Both the position numbers and the translations under genes were made by a program. From AP-15 sp963772965 (GTDB taxonomy: Bacteria; Pseudomonadota; Alphaproteobacteria; ATCC43930; CGMCC-115725), in NCBI GenBank assembly GCA_963772965.1, contig CAVYZU010000005.1, positions 124,001 to 188,000 on the forward strand: DNA of 64,000 bases, given 5' to 3'. Numbering within the stretch: the first letter of the stretch is position 1; each line of letters opens with the position of its first letter. Of this stretch, positions 17,280-25,062 are shown piece by piece. Under the pieces are notes generated by a model. The model was not told the DNA's origin. It searched no databases and worked only from the letters and a program-made list of their open reading frames with translations.

Positions 17280-17753
17280 ATGACGCCGGGGCGGATCAGG
17301 ACTGTTCAAGTTGTGCTGGTGGCGGCGGGGGTGGCAATTCTAGTCGGCCTCTTCGGCCACGGGAAAGACGACTTAAACAACCCCTATATTAATTATCAAA
17401 CCTGCGTCTTTGAAAAACCCACCGGCGTGTCGGCACTAACTACGTACTCGCTTACGGAAGGGATAAGCAGGCTGTTATCATTTAATAATTTGTGCGCCGA
17501 AGAGTATTCGAAATTTATGACCGAATGCACCATAACCGAGAAATATGATCAAAAATCTCCAACTGATCGGAGTATCTCACAAAAGTGCTTAAGGGAGGCC
17601 GTCACAATTGCAGAATCTGGCCTGATAGTAAATTCACTGAAATTAAATCCACAGGACAATGAGATAGAACGACTGCCTCATACCGATCCCACCTCGCTCA
17701 ATAAGATTGCGAGAAATTTAGCAGTGCTCCATCTGCCTGCAGTGAATTTCTGA
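17280..17753 (+). CDS. Hypothetical membrane-anchored protein
   Basis: 157 residues, not recognised. One N-terminal membrane helix (VQVVLVAAGVAILVGLFG, about residues 9-26) is followed by a soluble domain of about 120 residues with four cysteines that likely faces the periplasm. The base composition is far more AT-rich than the surrounding insertion sequences, suggesting island cargo from another source. No clear ribosome-binding site precedes the ATG. It stands alone between a resolvase scrap and an IS1380 scrap. Confidence 0.6.
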   Translation: MTPGRIRTVQVVLVAAGVAILVGLFGHGKDDLNNPYINYQTCVFEKPTGVSALTTYSLTEGISRLLSFNNLCAEEYSKFMTECTITEKYDQKSPTDRSISQKCLREAVTIAESGLIVNSLKLNPQDNEIERLPHTDPTSLNKIARNLAVLHLPAVNF

Positions 17754-17869
17754 TGTGGGAGCAATACTCCCCGTATCGGTAGGACTTAAACCCGCATTCA
17801 CCGGATAACAGACCGATTTTGACCGCATTGGACGCAGTTTTCGGATAAGATTGAGCATCTTAGGGGGAG

Positions 17870-18315
17870 TTGAGCGGCGCGGCGATGGCGGACCCGGTGG
17901 GTGAAGCAGATAGGCGCGGGTTGAGGCTCGATTTTGACCGTCGGCTGATGCTGCAATTTCGCGGCTCGACGATTACCTCGGACGCCGGACTGCTGGCTTA
18001 CCGCGAGCTGGATGACGCGCTGAGCTTGACCGACACGGGTGCCGATACGCTGGCCGACGCGCGTACCGGAAAGAACGGTCGCCAACGGCTGGCGGGCTTG
18101 CTACGCCAATCGGTGTTCGGGCGGCTGGCCGGCTACGAGGACGTGAACGACGCCGAGCGGCTGTGCCGCGACCCGGCGATGCGCTGGGTGGTAGGTGACA
18201 AGGCGATCACCGACTTTGCCGCCTCCGCCAGTCAGATGGGCCGTTTCGAGACGAAGTGGCTGTGCCGGCCCGAGAACCTTGCCGCTCTCGCCGATCTGCC
18301 CGGTCGGTGGATCGA
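17870..18315 (+). pseudogene. IS1380-family transposase, N-terminal fragment
   Basis: About 148 residues of the start of an IS1380-type transposase: LRLDFDRRLMLQFRGSTITS, then DAGLLAYRELDDALSLTDTG, RQSVFGRLAGYEDVNDAERL and SQMGRFETKWL. A likely start is the ATG at 17885. At about 18312 the IS1380 sequence breaks into a fragment of a different gene on the opposite strand, so the catalytic part is lost. The 100 bases before the start probably hold the left end of the element. Confidence 0.75.
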
Positions 18316-18317
18316 AA

Positions 18318-18464
18318 ATCGGCTTTGGCGTTGATGTTAGCAGAGCCGACCTCGGTGTCCTTGGCACAATGCGGCACCAAGCCCCAGCGCATCATATCGA
18401 GGCTGCGCTCCCCGGCCTTGGCGTCGAAACGCACGACCGGCAGCGGATCGGTGGGCGCCACGTT
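18318..18464 (-). pseudogene. SRAP/YedK-type peptidase fragment
   Basis: The minus strand encodes NVAPTDPLPVVRF, AGERSLDMMRWGLVPH and a final SANINAKA. That is the middle of an SOS response-associated peptidase (HMCES/YedK family, which caps abasic sites in single-stranded DNA). The first 35 or so residues, including the catalytic Cys2, are gone and the C-terminal half is cut by the IS1380 scrap. Non-functional. Confidence 0.65.
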
Positions 18465-18471
18465 CCAGCTT

Positions 18472-18568
18472 TAAGCAACGCCTTCAGAGCCTCTTCGACT
18501 GATAGAGGGTGAAGCGAAACCGGTTCCGGTTTCTCAACTTCCCGTCCGGATGGGTTCTTGGTACGCAT
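18472..18568 (-). pseudogene. Small hypothetical gene, 3' end lost
   Basis: From ATG 18568 it reads MRTKNPSGREVEKPEP, then VSLHPLSVEEALKALLK. I recall small alphaproteobacterial proteins of this HPLxxEEAL-ALLK pattern, without known function. At about 18470 the frame runs into the SRAP fragment, so the end is missing. It starts seven bases after the acetyltransferase-like gene and probably shares its transcript. Confidence 0.4.
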
Positions 18569-18575
18569 TCCCAAC

Positions 18576-19196
18576 TCAAGGACTTTGTTGCAGCTCCGGT
18601 AACAGACGCCGAAGCGGGCAGTATAGTGAAGCAGTTTCGCTACTGGCGCTATCCCGGATAGCCGTGAACTTCATGGTGTCACGATACCAATTGTACAACT
18701 TGACATTGTTGAGACCGCCCTCTGCTTCAAGAATTAGCCCCCAAGCTGTTATATCCTCGCTACAGTGAACGCGGCGCGCGGCGTCAACCAAGAGAGCTTT
18801 CCCAAGTTCATATTCTTTTGGAACTCGATCATCTCGCCCCATAAACCCAACTCGCATCAGCGGAATGGGCATGTGTCCGATGATTTGCCGCTGTTGGTTT
18901 TTAGTGAGGCTCTCAAAATCAATCTGCGCGGGGGAAAGTGTATAATAGCCCCAAACCCCGGTCGCATCTGCGGGATCTGGCAGAATGAAAACCCGGCAGT
19001 ACCCGCGAGCCACCAATCGTGGCATATCGCGGACAAAGAAGCCCTCGACGCGAGGGCTTCTTTGACATCGAAAATCTGTGATGCGATGCTCTGGACGGAT
19101 CGGAACGGTTTTTAACCGGGCGTCGGCAACTCGCGTAAAATTTCCGCTCCCCGCAATGCTGCTGGACTCGGCTTCTCCTTGGGGTCGTTCAGACAT
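18576..19196 (-). CDS. GNAT-type acetyltransferase, toxin-like
   Basis: 206 residues. The core reads ITDFRCQRSPRVEGFFVRDM, then RVFILPDPADATGVWGYYTL, an acetyl-CoA-binding-like YELGKALLVDAARRV and the late LYNWYRDTMKFTAI, in the place of the usual ARxFYERxGF. This layout, a short opening DFxCG-like region and GYYTL strand, is that of TacT-type toxins that acetylate aminoacyl-tRNA. The motif GRG/QG for CoA is poorly kept. A small gene upstream overlaps it and could be the antitoxin. AT-richer than its surroundings. The family is a reasonable guess from motifs; toxicity is inferred. Confidence 0.5.
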   Translation of the reverse strand: MSERPQGEAESSSIAGSGNFTRVADARLKTVPIRPEHRITDFRCQRSPRVEGFFVRDMPRLVARGYCRVFILPDPADATGVWGYYTLSPAQIDFESLTKNQQRQIIGHMPIPLMRVGFMGRDDRVPKEYELGKALLVDAARRVHCSEDITAWGLILEAEGGLNNVKLYNWYRDTMKFTAIRDSASSETASLYCPLRRLLPELQQSP

Positions 19197-19366
19197 TCTC
19201 GCATCCGCTCGAATTCGTCAGGCGAGACGACAAGAACATCCTCTTGGCAGGCATCATGCGCGGCATCGATCAACTCCTTCGTCCAGAGTCGCCTGATACC
19301 TAGCCACAATCCTTTTCTGGTGCGCCGAGCCGAGCCTAGATCGGCGTATGCTCTGGCTTCCATCAT
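19112..19366 (-). CDS. Possible antitoxin partner of the GNAT-like gene
   Basis: About 84 residues from ATG 19366, preceded by GGAAT. The second half (ACQEDVLVV, SPDEFERMRECLND and PSPAALRGAEIL) resembles the tail of DUF1778 antitoxins, where a toxin-wrapping helix follows the ribbon-helix-helix. The first half does not show a clear ribbon-helix-helix, so it may be decayed or a different fold. It overlaps the start of the toxin-like gene by 85 bases, an unusual but possible coupling. Confidence 0.35.
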   Translation of the reverse strand: MMEARAYADLGSARRTRKGLWLGIRRLWTKELIDAAHDACQEDVLVVSPDEFERMRECLNDPKEKPSPAALRGAEILRELPTPG

Positions 19367-19607
19367 CGTAGAATTCCAAGTTAGTCGTGGCGACAGCCGC
19401 CGCAACGGCCATATATGTATGCATGCTCTCATGCTTCCGTAAACACCCAACTAACACTTTGTCCCCTCCTAGAGGGTTAATGAGACATAGAGCCAGTTCC
19501 CAATCACAGAATGGAAGATGGTGGATCGAACCCCTGGCTGACAGCTTCCAAGGCCCGACAGCCGGGACCACTCGCCGCCCATCTCTCCCAGCCCCGGTCC
19601 AGAGGCT

Positions 19608-20135
19608 TCAAGCTTCTGGACCGGGCACCTCTGGCGGCGTGATCGTGTAGACACCTTTCCGGCCCGTCGTTGGCCAAATGGCCCCATGTTTCGACAAACG
19701 ATAAAGCTTATTCTGCACGAGGATTCGCTTACCGATTTGGCCGTGTTTTCGATAAAGATCGATCAAAATTTCATCGATGGTGGCTGTACCGCCGCGATCA
19801 ATGATAATCTGGACCAGAGGATCGTTTTCCCCTTTCACAGCTCGGCCGCTTAATTCGTTGAGGAGTTCCGTCGGCAGGTCAGATAAATCGTCTGGGCGTC
19901 GGTCGGGAATCGCATCGTTGAGTTGTTCCGCCGCTGGCGGCGAGAGCGCGCCAGTGGGGCCACGCCCAATCATCGACAACTCAAGGAGCTTGAGAAGCTC
20001 TTGGTGTTCTATAATGAGCCGTCGGTAGAGCGCTACCTGTTCCGGTCTATATCTAGGGTGGTCCGGCGTGTATCGAGCCACCTGACCTTCGAGCCAATTT
20101 ATCTGACTCTTGACAAGACGGATGTGCTGATCCAT
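19608..20135 (-). CDS. Hypothetical protein with coiled coil and winged-helix-like end
   Basis: 175 residues, not recognised by name. Residues 1-60 are long charged helices (IRLVKSQINWLEGQVARY, then HQELLKLLELS). A proline-rich linker follows. The last 70 residues (LVQIIIDRGGTATIDEILID, RILVQNKLYRLSKHG, GRKGVYTI) have the helix-helix-helix-wing pattern of a winged-helix domain. It could be a DNA-binding regulator or part of a phage- or island-borne system. ATG 20135 is preceded by AGAGAG. AT-richer than average, in line with island cargo. Confidence 0.6.
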   Translation of the reverse strand: MDQHIRLVKSQINWLEGQVARYTPDHPRYRPEQVALYRRLIIEHQELLKLLELSMIGRGPTGALSPPAAEQLNDAIPDRRPDDLSDLPTELLNELSGRAVKGENDPLVQIIIDRGGTATIDEILIDLYRKHGQIGKRILVQNKLYRLSKHGAIWPTTGRKGVYTITPPEVPGPEA

Positions 20136-20408
20136 ACTCTCTAAGCCTTACGGGGCACGAGCGGGTCTGCCCGGAGCAGTTAATATCCCGCTCGGATGCA
20201 CAGTTTCATCGATATGCGGCCGGAGCTTTCCTTGGTGGGGACTCCGGCCGAACTGCTTATGGCATACCCGAGGGCATCCACGCAAGGGATTTGTGCACGA
20301 TCACGCGCTTTCCCATCGTTGGTTCATTGGGCATCATTGCACTTTTTCGCAAGCCTGTCCTTTGATCATCAAAACCATGGGCCTTAAACCATGGATGTTC
20401 GTGCAAAA

Positions 20409-20930
20409 CTAATCGTGTCGCGTCTCATCAAGAATGCGGTGAACCAATGGCCGATAGGTCAGTCGCTTGTCCTCGGTTGCTCGCACCGCTCGCTCTGTGC
20501 GCTCACCATCTGTCTCTTTGCGGCTGTTCCAGCGAAATGAGAACTCGTTGACGCAGCGATGCAGATGCTCGGCGCTGACGTGGTGGAACGCGCCGATTAA
20601 CCCGCGCTTCAATAGACTGTGGTAGCTCTCGGCGAAATTCGTATGAATGATCACGGCCCGCACAAATTGCTTGTTGTGGTCTACTGCATGATGGCCGTGA
20701 AAATAGTCATCCAGATTCGCGTAGCTGGGATTGCCGTCCGTCATGATCGTGGCGGAGCGGTCAACGATTGGCTTAGCGACAGCCTCCAGCGTTTCTTTTT
20801 TGGTGTCGGGCGCCACCACGCCGACCACATCGCCCTCTCGGTCGACCAACGTCATAACGATAGTCTTCTGACCTGTCTTAAGGCGGATCAACTCGACCTT
20901 ATCCCGAATGGGATCGAGATCATGATCGGC
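20409..20930 (-). pseudogene. IS1595-family transposase, C-terminal fragment
   Basis: About 174 codons of an ISXO2-like DDE domain: KTIVMTLVDREGDVVGVV, SATIMTDGNPSYANLDDYF, VIIHTNFAESYHSLLKRGL and IGAFHHVSAEHLHRCVNEF to the stop at 20409. The N-terminal zinc region and first catalytic Asp are missing. They were cut off by the IS3-type element whose left end lies at about 20931. An open frame continues antisense through that IS3 element, but this is not IS1595 sequence. Confidence 0.75.
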
Positions 20931-21735
20931 ATGGACTTGCTTCGGAAAAGTGGAGAGTTCCTGATGAGCGATGAGGAACTCGATAATGCAGCAGCGACGG
21001 TTTACGAAGGAATTTGAAGAGGAAGCGGTCCGCCTGGTGCAAACAAGCGGACGCCCGCAGCGTGAGATCGCCGGTGATCTGGGGATCGGGCGATCGACGC
21101 TGGTCCGCTGGATCGGGCGGGGCCGGGAACGGCGTGCTGGCGACCCGGCGGCACCGGTAGAGGGCGATGTCACGGCCGAGCTGAAACGGTTGCGCCGGGA
21201 GAACGAGATCCTCCGCCAGGAGCGGGACATCCTGAAGAAGGCCACCGCTTTTTTCGCCCGGGCGGGAAGTCGACGAGGTTTGCGCTCATCGATACGGCGA
21301 AAGCGGAATTCCCCATCCATCGTCTGTGCGGCGTGCTCGGGGTCAGCGAAAGCGGCTATTTTGCCTGGCAAGGTCGGCCAGCAAGCCGCCGCCAACGCGA
21401 TGACATGGTGGTGCTGGCGCATGTCCGGACGGCTTTTGCGCTGTCGAACGGCACCTATGGCAGCCCACGGATGACGCGGGAATTGCGGGACAGCGGCCTC
21501 ACCGTCGGTCGCCGCCGGACGGCCCATCTGATGCGGGAGAACGGGCTCAGGGCTCGCCAGAAGCGGCGGTTCAAGCGCACCACCGACAGCCAGCACGCTT
21601 GGCCGGTTGCGCCGAACCTGCTCGATCAAGACTTCACAGCAACCCGGCCTGACGAGAAATGGGGCGCCGACATTTCCTACGTCTGGACGCGCGAAGGCTG
21701 GCTGTACCTCGCCGTCGTCATCGACCGGATCGCCA
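20931..21735 (+). mobile_element. IS3-family element, 3' part missing
   Basis: The left end begins TGGACTTGCTTCGGAAAAG, typical of IS3-type ends, and abuts the IS1595 fragment. The orfA and orfB genes follow. The element stops inside orfB near 21735, about 15 bases before the MITE-like element. No right end was found. Confidence 0.65.
20986..21735 (+). pseudogene. IS3-family orfAB transposase, truncated
   Basis: orfA starts at ATG 20986 after GAGGAA and encodes a helix-turn-helix (FTKEFEEEAVRLV, IAGDLGIGRSTLVRWI) and a leucine-zipper segment (LKRLRRENEILRQERDILKK). A T6 run at 21249-21254 is the likely -1 frameshift site. orfB continues in the -1 frame with FALIDTAKAEFPIHRLCGVL, NGTYGSPRMTREL and the integrase core (RPDEKWGADISYVW, YLAVVIDR). 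The first two catalytic aspartates are present. The sequence then leaves the family pattern, so the catalytic Glu and right end are lost. Confidence 0.75.
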
Positions 21736-21753
21736 CACCAAGATCCTCCTTAG

Positions 21754-21908
21754 CAGGCTGTTGAAAAAGTCGGCCGATGGGGCCGATTTAGACGATTTCG
21801 GGAGTTCATCCGGGATAGACCTCAAATCCGACCATTGAGATTATTGACATTTCTGGACTCATGGCTCCTGCCTGTTTGAGACGGTCAAAAAGCTATTTCA
21901 ACAGCCTG
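21754..21908. mobile_element. 155-bp MITE-like element with TTAG target duplication
   Basis: Terminal inverted repeats: CAGGCTGTTGAAAAAG at 21754-21769 and, read inward from the right end, CAGGCTGTTGAAATAG (one mismatch in 16). The flanks are a perfect TTAG direct repeat (21750-21753 and 21909-21912), which fits the YTAR target of the IS5 group. No coding frame inside. A transposase in trans must have moved it. Confidence 0.7.
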
Positions 21909-21953
21909 TTAGTCATTCGAGCGTGTTCGATAATCCGCTAATATTGGTCACGC

Positions 21954-23198
21954 CTAACCGCGCAACGGAACTACCTCGCCCGCAGAACGCATTTCACAGA
22001 AACGCGCCCAATCCGTCATCAGCCGGCGCCGCTTTTCAAATAAATCGCCGCGTCGATAAGCCGCCTCGACCCGGTTCTCGATCGCATGGGCGAGCGCCAT
22101 TTCGACGACTTCCCGCGGGTACGCGGTGCGCTCGGCCGCCCAGTCAGAAAATGTCGAGCGGAAGCCGTGCGCCGTTAGATCATCGCGGCCCATCCTGCGC
22201 AGCAGCATCAGCATCGTCATGTTGGACATTCGCAGCGCCCGCCGCGGGCCAGGGAATACTGCCGCGGTGGGGTCTGGTCCGTCGTTTTTCATCAGCGCCA
22301 ACGGCCGCACCACTTCGAGCACATCGAGCGCCGCATCGGATAAAGGGACGCGATGTTCACGGCCCGCCTTCATACGATCGGCCGGCACTGTCCAAACCTT
22401 TGCCGTCAGGTCGATCTCGCCCCAGCGTGCGCCTAAGACCTCGCCGGTGCGAGCCGCAGTCAGCGCCGCGAATTCGAGCGCTCGCGCGGCCAGGCCTTTC
22501 CGGTCGCGTAAAGCGGCAATGAAAGTAGGCATATCGTCGAAGGGCAACGCGGCATGGTGCGCTACCTTCCGTACCCTGGCGCGCGCCGGCAGAACGTGCG
22601 CGAGGTTGCCCTTCCATTGCGCCGGGTTCGGCCCCTGCCGAAAGCCGCGCACGGTGGCGGCGTCCAGCACCGCCTCGATCCGGCCACGCACCCGGCTTGC
22701 GGTCTCCGGTTTTTTGGCCCAGATTGGATCGAGCACTTGCACGACAAGCCCGGCATCGATCGCGGCAACCGGCAATTCCCCCAATGTCGGATAGACGTAG
22801 GTGGCGAGCGTGTTACGCCATTGCTGGCGATGTTTGGCGTTGCGCCAGGCGGCTTCATTCCGGCCGATGAATTCCTCTGCCACCTCGCGGAAGGTCCGAC
22901 CCTTCGCTGCGGAAAGCCGCAGCGCTTGCCGCTGCGCCGTCTTTGCCGCGAGGGGGTCAATTCCGTCGTGGCGTTGCTTCCGGTGCGCCAGCGCCTTTGT
23001 GCGCGCCTCAGCGAGTGAAATATCCGGGAAGGGGCCCAGCCCCATGTCGCGGCGCTTGCCGTCAAGCTGGAACCGGAAGACCCATGACTTGGCGCCGGTC
23101 GACGAGACGCGGAGATAGAGCCCGCCACCGTCATGCAAAACTGCTGGGCCCTTTGCCTTCGCCACCTCAACCGCAGACAACTTGCCGGTGCGCGCCAC
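21954..23198 (-). CDS. Tyrosine integrase, P4/DUF4102 type
   Basis: 414 residues from GTG 23198, chosen because GGAGG lies at 23205-23209; the frame is open further upstream but without support. The N-terminal arm-binding DUF4102 domain includes LHDGGGLYLRVSSTGAKSWV and LGPFPDISLAEARTKA. The core-binding and catalytic domains have TAARTGEVLG (first Arg), MKAGREHRVPLS, HGFRSTFSDW (His and second Arg) and a late AYRRGD with the nucleophile Tyr. It faces the 3' end of a tRNA-Ser gene, the standard setting for integration of a genomic island into the tRNA. The island should therefore extend to lower coordinates. All catalytic residues are present. Confidence 0.9.
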   Translation of the reverse strand: MARTGKLSAVEVAKAKGPAVLHDGGGLYLRVSSTGAKSWVFRFQLDGKRRDMGLGPFPDISLAEARTKALAHRKQRHDGIDPLAAKTAQRQALRLSAAKGRTFREVAEEFIGRNEAAWRNAKHRQQWRNTLATYVYPTLGELPVAAIDAGLVVQVLDPIWAKKPETASRVRGRIEAVLDAATVRGFRQGPNPAQWKGNLAHVLPARARVRKVAHHAALPFDDMPTFIAALRDRKGLAARALEFAALTAARTGEVLGARWGEIDLTAKVWTVPADRMKAGREHRVPLSDAALDVLEVVRPLALMKNDGPDPTAAVFPGPRRALRMSNMTMLMLLRRMGRDDLTAHGFRSTFSDWAAERTAYPREVVEMALAHAIENRVEAAYRRGDLFEKRRRLMTDWARFCEMRSAGEVVPLRG

Positions 23199-23381
23199 GT
23201 TCTGCCTCCGCCATCGCTCGGGGATCGAAACGGAGGAGGCTGATCTCCCTCCCCACTTTATTCCCCCATCTCTGTTGAGATAGTACGATGCGGCCGGATA
23301 CAAGGGGAGACCCGAAAGCCGCAGTCTGGCTTGTGGTTAAGGTGTTATCGAGGCGGGCTGAGACAGTCAGAAACGGGGGAG

Positions 23382-23471
23382 TGGCGGATGGGGTGGGATT
23401 CGAACCCACGGTGAGCTTGCACCCACGCCGGTTTTCAAGACCGGTGCCTTAAACCGCTCGGCCACCCATCC
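23382..23471 (-). tRNA. tRNA-Ser (anticodon UGA), CCA encoded
   Basis: Read on the minus strand: acceptor GGATGGG pairs with CCCATCC. The D-arm is GCCGAGCGGTTTAAGGC, and the anticodon stem ACCGG...CCGGC surrounds CTTGAAA with anticodon TGA. A long variable arm typical of serine tRNA (CGTGGGTGCAAGCTCACCG) is followed by T-arm GTGGGTTCGAATCCCAC and the encoded GCCA. The structure is complete, so the adjacent integration restored the 3' end. Confidence 0.95.
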
Positions 23472-23625
23472 CTAGCACAACTTATCGGCTGCATCCCTGA
23501 GACCGAATAGGAAATCGTGCTGCCGCGGCCCCCATTTGAGGCCCAATCTCAATAGAACGATGTCGGATTGGTCGTCACACTGGGCTCCGCGTGACTGGCG
23601 GCCCGCGGCGCCGGGGTCTCATCCG

Positions 23626-23982
23626 TTATTGACCGGTCATGCCCGCGCCCGCTCTGCCGGCAGTCCCACCCGAACCACCGCCGAGATCGCCACCGCCAGC
23701 GCCGCTGCCGAGACCGGCCCCGTTGATATTGTTGGGGAGACCGGGTTCTCCGCTTCCGGGTCCGGTGCTGCTACCGTAACCCGCCCCGATGCTGCCATAT
23801 CCGACGGTGCCCGTGGTCCTGGCGCCTTGTACGCCGTAGCCGTTGGAGCCGGCGCTGCCTGTCACTGCGATCCCGGTCCCGCCCATGCTTGGGCCGCCGC
23901 CGCCAGTCTGGGCAACCGCCGGCATCGAGCTTCCAGCGATGAACGCGCTGGTGATCATTGCCAACCGAAATTTGTTCCGCAT
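23626..23982 (-). CDS. Glycine-rich secreted hypothetical protein
   Basis: 118 residues from ATG 23982, with AGAGGAGAA upstream. A clear signal peptide (KFRLAMITSAFIAGSSMPAVAQ) is followed by a sequence made mostly of Gly, Ser, Thr and Ala with repeated GG and GS steps and almost no charge. It should be exported and lack a compact fold. First of a group of tiny exported proteins in this stretch. Function unknown. Confidence 0.65.
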   Translation of the reverse strand: MRNKFRLAMITSAFIAGSSMPAVAQTGGGGPSMGGTGIAVTGSAGSNGYGVQGARTTGTVGYGSIGAGYGSSTGPGSGEPGLPNNINGAGLGSGAGGGDLGGGSGGTAGRAGAGMTGQ

Positions 23983-24143
23983 GCCGAATTCTCCTCTGAG
24001 GGGCGTCGCCTTTGTGAAGCCACGATGCCGACCGCATGGATCGAGACGCCACCGGCTTCCTCGCAAACGGCCGACCCGCCAAATCGGCACGAAATTCAGC
24101 CAAGACGTTAAAGGCGGGCCCGATCTCGAGGCACTGCCCCGGC

Positions 24144-24299
24144 TCAATAGCCTCCGCCATGGCCCGATCGGGTGTTGGGACACGCGCCGGCCGGTGGGCA
24201 AATAATGTCGATCGCTTTCGTCGAGCATCCCGAAAGCAAAAGCGCCCCGCAGCACAAGATCAGCCCTGCGCGCGCCAACGCGGTGTTGCCGAGCCTCAT
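24144..24299 (-). CDS. Very small lipoprotein
   Basis: 51 residues from ATG 24299: a positively charged start, a hydrophobic stretch (AGLILCCGALLLSGC) and a lipobox LLSGC, then a short Cys-containing tail ending GHGGGY. Expected to be lipid-anchored. No strong ribosome-binding site. Function unknown; resembles the neighbouring small lipoproteins in size and in its glycine-rich end. Confidence 0.5.
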   Translation of the reverse strand: MRLGNTALARAGLILCCGALLLSGCSTKAIDIICPPAGACPNTRSGHGGGY

Positions 24300-24318
24300 C
24301 AGCCGAGGGCGACGGATT

Positions 24319-24477
24319 TCATCGGGCGGTCGTCGGAACCGCACAATCTTCGAAGGCATTGTTCGGACAAGGGTAGCCGCCGCCCGGATCCGGCCCCGCG
24401 AACGCGTTCCCACCACCGCCGCCGCAAGCGGAGAGCAGCAAGGCCAAGCCGACAGCAATCAGCGTTAGCCTCTCCAT
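24319..24477 (-). CDS. Very small glycine-rich lipoprotein
   Basis: 52 residues from ATG 24477, which has GGAGG five bases upstream. The signal (MERLTLIAVGLALLLSAC) has lipobox LLSAC. A run of five glycines and a short tail with two cysteines (GGYPCPNN, FEDCAVP) follow. The same frame is open upstream through another small protein (start 24684), so it could also be made as a fusion; the good ribosome-binding site supports separate translation. Confidence 0.55.
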   Translation of the reverse strand: MERLTLIAVGLALLLSACGGGGGNAFAGPDPGGGYPCPNNAFEDCAVPTTAR

Positions 24478-24684
24478 CCCAGCCTCCCCCCGCCCGGCGC
24501 TCGACCCCATAGGGTGTCTCAACGTCGGCAAAGGTTGCGGCCGCGCCACGGGCGGGTTGAGCTTCGTCAGGATTGCTTTGAGCGGGTCGAGCCCAGGGAC
24601 GAGCGGGTATAGCTCGTCATCGATCGTCCGCCGGAGGCGCTTTTCGAGAGCCGCGGCCTCGTCATCCGTTAGGTCGATCGTCAT
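24319..24684 (-). CDS. Small conserved protein in frame with the lipoprotein
   Basis: From ATG 24684 the first 55 residues read MTIDLTDDEAAALEKRLRRT, then YPLVPGLDPLKAILTKLNPP. This type of 60-70-residue protein is widespread in alphaproteobacteria without a known role. Normally it ends soon after; here no stop occurs and the frame continues into the lipoprotein sequence. Either a stop was lost and a fusion resulted, or translation restarts at 24477. A signal sequence in the middle of a protein would be odd, so separate products are more likely. Confidence 0.45.
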   Translation of the reverse strand: MTIDLTDDEAAALEKRLRRTIDDELYPLVPGLDPLKAILTKLNPPVARPQPLPTLRHPMGSSAGRGEAGMERLTLIAVGLALLLSACGGGGGNAFAGPDPGGGYPCPNNAFEDCAVPTTAR

Positions 24685-24696
24685 AATGCTGTCAAT

Positions 24697-24867
24697 ATGG
24701 TACGCTGGCGCCTGAACCAACGCGGAACGTTCGCAGCACTGTTCATCTTGCTGGCGCTGCTCGGATGCGCCCCAGTGGCAGCCACGTCGGGACGGACGCC
24801 CTATTCGCCAGATAGCAACGATAGCACGCATGGCGGCGGTGACGGTGGTGGTGGCGGCAGTATGTAG
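24697..24867 (+). CDS. Very small lipoprotein (56 residues)
   Basis: From ATG 24697: MVRWRLNQRGTF, hydrophobic AALFILLALLGC with lipobox LLGC, then a polar segment and a run GGGDGGGGGSM before TAG. It is divergent from the 24684 start with only 12 bases between, so the two share a promoter region or one of them is not real. The signal and lipobox are convincing; function unknown. Confidence 0.5.
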   Translation: MVRWRLNQRGTFAALFILLALLGCAPVAATSGRTPYSPDSNDSTHGGGDGGGGGSM

Positions 24868-25062
24868 CCGAGGCACGGCACCCGCTCGATCACCTCGAAC
24901 TCAAGATCTGGTGTGCCGCGAACCGGTTGATCCCGCAGTGTGCGGCGCTGTGGCAGAGGCGACGCGGCGCCGGCAATGGGTCGCAAGTATCCGGGTCCAC
25001 TATCGAATTTAGACGCCGAAATACCAGCATTCGATCATGTGTCGGCCAAAAATGATCCCAAG

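Noticed and set aside
19505..19535. Sequence like a tRNA T-arm (reverse GGTTCGATCC)
   Set aside because: The flanking bases do not pair as a T stem or acceptor, and no other tRNA parts are present. It also does not match the tRNA-Ser end, so it is not the missing island end.
20931..21629. Long minus-strand frame continuing upstream of the IS1595 fragment
   Set aside because: The extra 230 codons are antisense to the IS3 orfA/orfB genes and have no similarity to IS1595; it is a chance open frame.
23199..23303. Integrase start at 23303
   Set aside because: GTG 23198 has GGAGG at the right distance and gives the usual DUF4102 start; the extension runs through decayed flank.
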